Assembly (NCBI GenBank): GCA_030040455.1
Contig: JASHTR010000554.1
Coordinates: 1-14,254, forward strand
Reading direction: 5' to 3'
Length of the DNA stretch: 14,254 nucleotides
Source: Terriglobia bacterium
GTDB lineage: Bacteria > Acidobacteriota > Terriglobia > UBA7540
The number at the start of each line of letters is the position of its first letter. Position 1 is the stretch's first letter. Under the pieces are notes generated by a model, which was not told where the DNA came from, searched no databases, and saw only the letters and a list, made by a program, of their open reading frames with translations. The position numbers and the translations under genes are program-made. Positions 14,154 through 14,254 of the stretch are shown piece by piece.

Positions 14154-14254
14154 GTGGCAAGACTAGGGTTTTTAGGGCTCGGAATCATGGGAGCGCCGAT
14201 GGCACGCCATCTGATCGAGGCGGGCCACACCGTAGCGGTCTGGTCGCACAACCG
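14154..14254 (+). CDS. 3-hydroxyisobutyrate / 2-hydroxy-3-oxopropionate reductase family protein, N-terminal fragment (3' end outside window)
   Basis: The gene starts at GTG 14154, with GGAGG (14141-14145) eight bases upstream, and runs off the window after 33 full codons. The visible start (ARLGFLGLGIMGAPMARHL, then IEAGHTVAVWSHN) is the Rossmann NAD(P)-binding loop GxGxxG of the beta-hydroxyacid dehydrogenase family. Members reduce tartronate semialdehyde to D-glycerate (GarR/GlxR), oxidise 3-hydroxyisobutyrate, or reduce succinic or glyoxylic semialdehyde-type substrates. The part that separates these lies outside the window. The divergent glyoxylate aminotransferase favours the tartronate semialdehyde/glycerate role, but that is inference from context. 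It is probably controlled by the adjacent FadR-type regulator. Confidence 0.85.
   Translation, partial: MARLGFLGLGIMGAPMARHLIEAGHTVAVWSHN

Noticed and set aside
1..14254. tRNA, rRNA or CRISPR array
   Set aside because: No cloverleaf-like segment, rRNA-like block or regularly spaced direct repeat was seen on reading both strands.

Overview
The window looks like chromosomal DNA of an acidobacterium (Terriglobia/Bryobacterales-like). This is inferred from two giant Oar-like TonB-dependent receptors, one with the N-terminal carboxypeptidase-regulatory (CnaB-like) domain that this phylum carries in many copies, from a large soluble PQQ dehydrogenase carrying multiheme cytochrome c, and from moderately high GC with long non-coding gaps. 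No taxonomic marker gene is present, so the assignment is tentative.

Layout. (1) Positions 1-2207, plus strand: the C-terminal part of a TonB-dependent receptor that begins before the window. (2) 2208-2612: a non-coding gap between convergent genes, holding an inverted pair of REP-like palindromic repeats. (3) 11167 down to 2613, minus strand: a three-gene run of a Tat-type exported alpha/alpha-toroid protein that looks carbohydrate-active (9014-11167), a full-length Oar-like TonB-dependent receptor (5488-8910), and a PQQ-dependent dehydrogenase fused to a five-heme cytochrome c module (2613-5069). The dehydrogenase is preceded by a 418-base leader rich in hairpins. (4) 11236-11701, minus strand: a decayed gene of the plasmid pRiA4b ORF-3 family, with a frameshift, an in-frame TAG and an apparent internal deletion. 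Its 5' end overlaps the end of the next gene. (5) 13678 down to 11667, minus strand: a FadR-type GntR regulator followed without a gap by a serine/alanine-glyoxylate-type aminotransferase. (6) 13679-14153: a divergent intergenic region with a cluster of small palindromes, an AT-rich tract, a good sigma-70 promoter and a FadR-like operator candidate. (7) 14154 to the end, plus strand: the first 33 codons of a 3-hydroxyisobutyrate / 2-hydroxy-3-oxopropionate reductase family gene.

How the genes may work together. The minus-strand run 11167-2613 reads as a capture-and-oxidise unit for a sugar or related polyol: an exported toroid enzyme, an outer-membrane receptor, and a periplasmic quinoprotein that passes electrons into its own heme wire. 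The right-hand block is coherent with C2/C3 metabolism of glyoxylate, serine, hydroxypyruvate and tartronate semialdehyde under a FadR-type repressor. The two blocks need not be related.

Most notable are the quinoprotein fused to a cytochrome tail that closely follows the five-heme pattern of the ActA subunit of alternative complex III, and the mobile-element-type pseudogene that appears to have supplied the stop codon and last residues of the aminotransferase.
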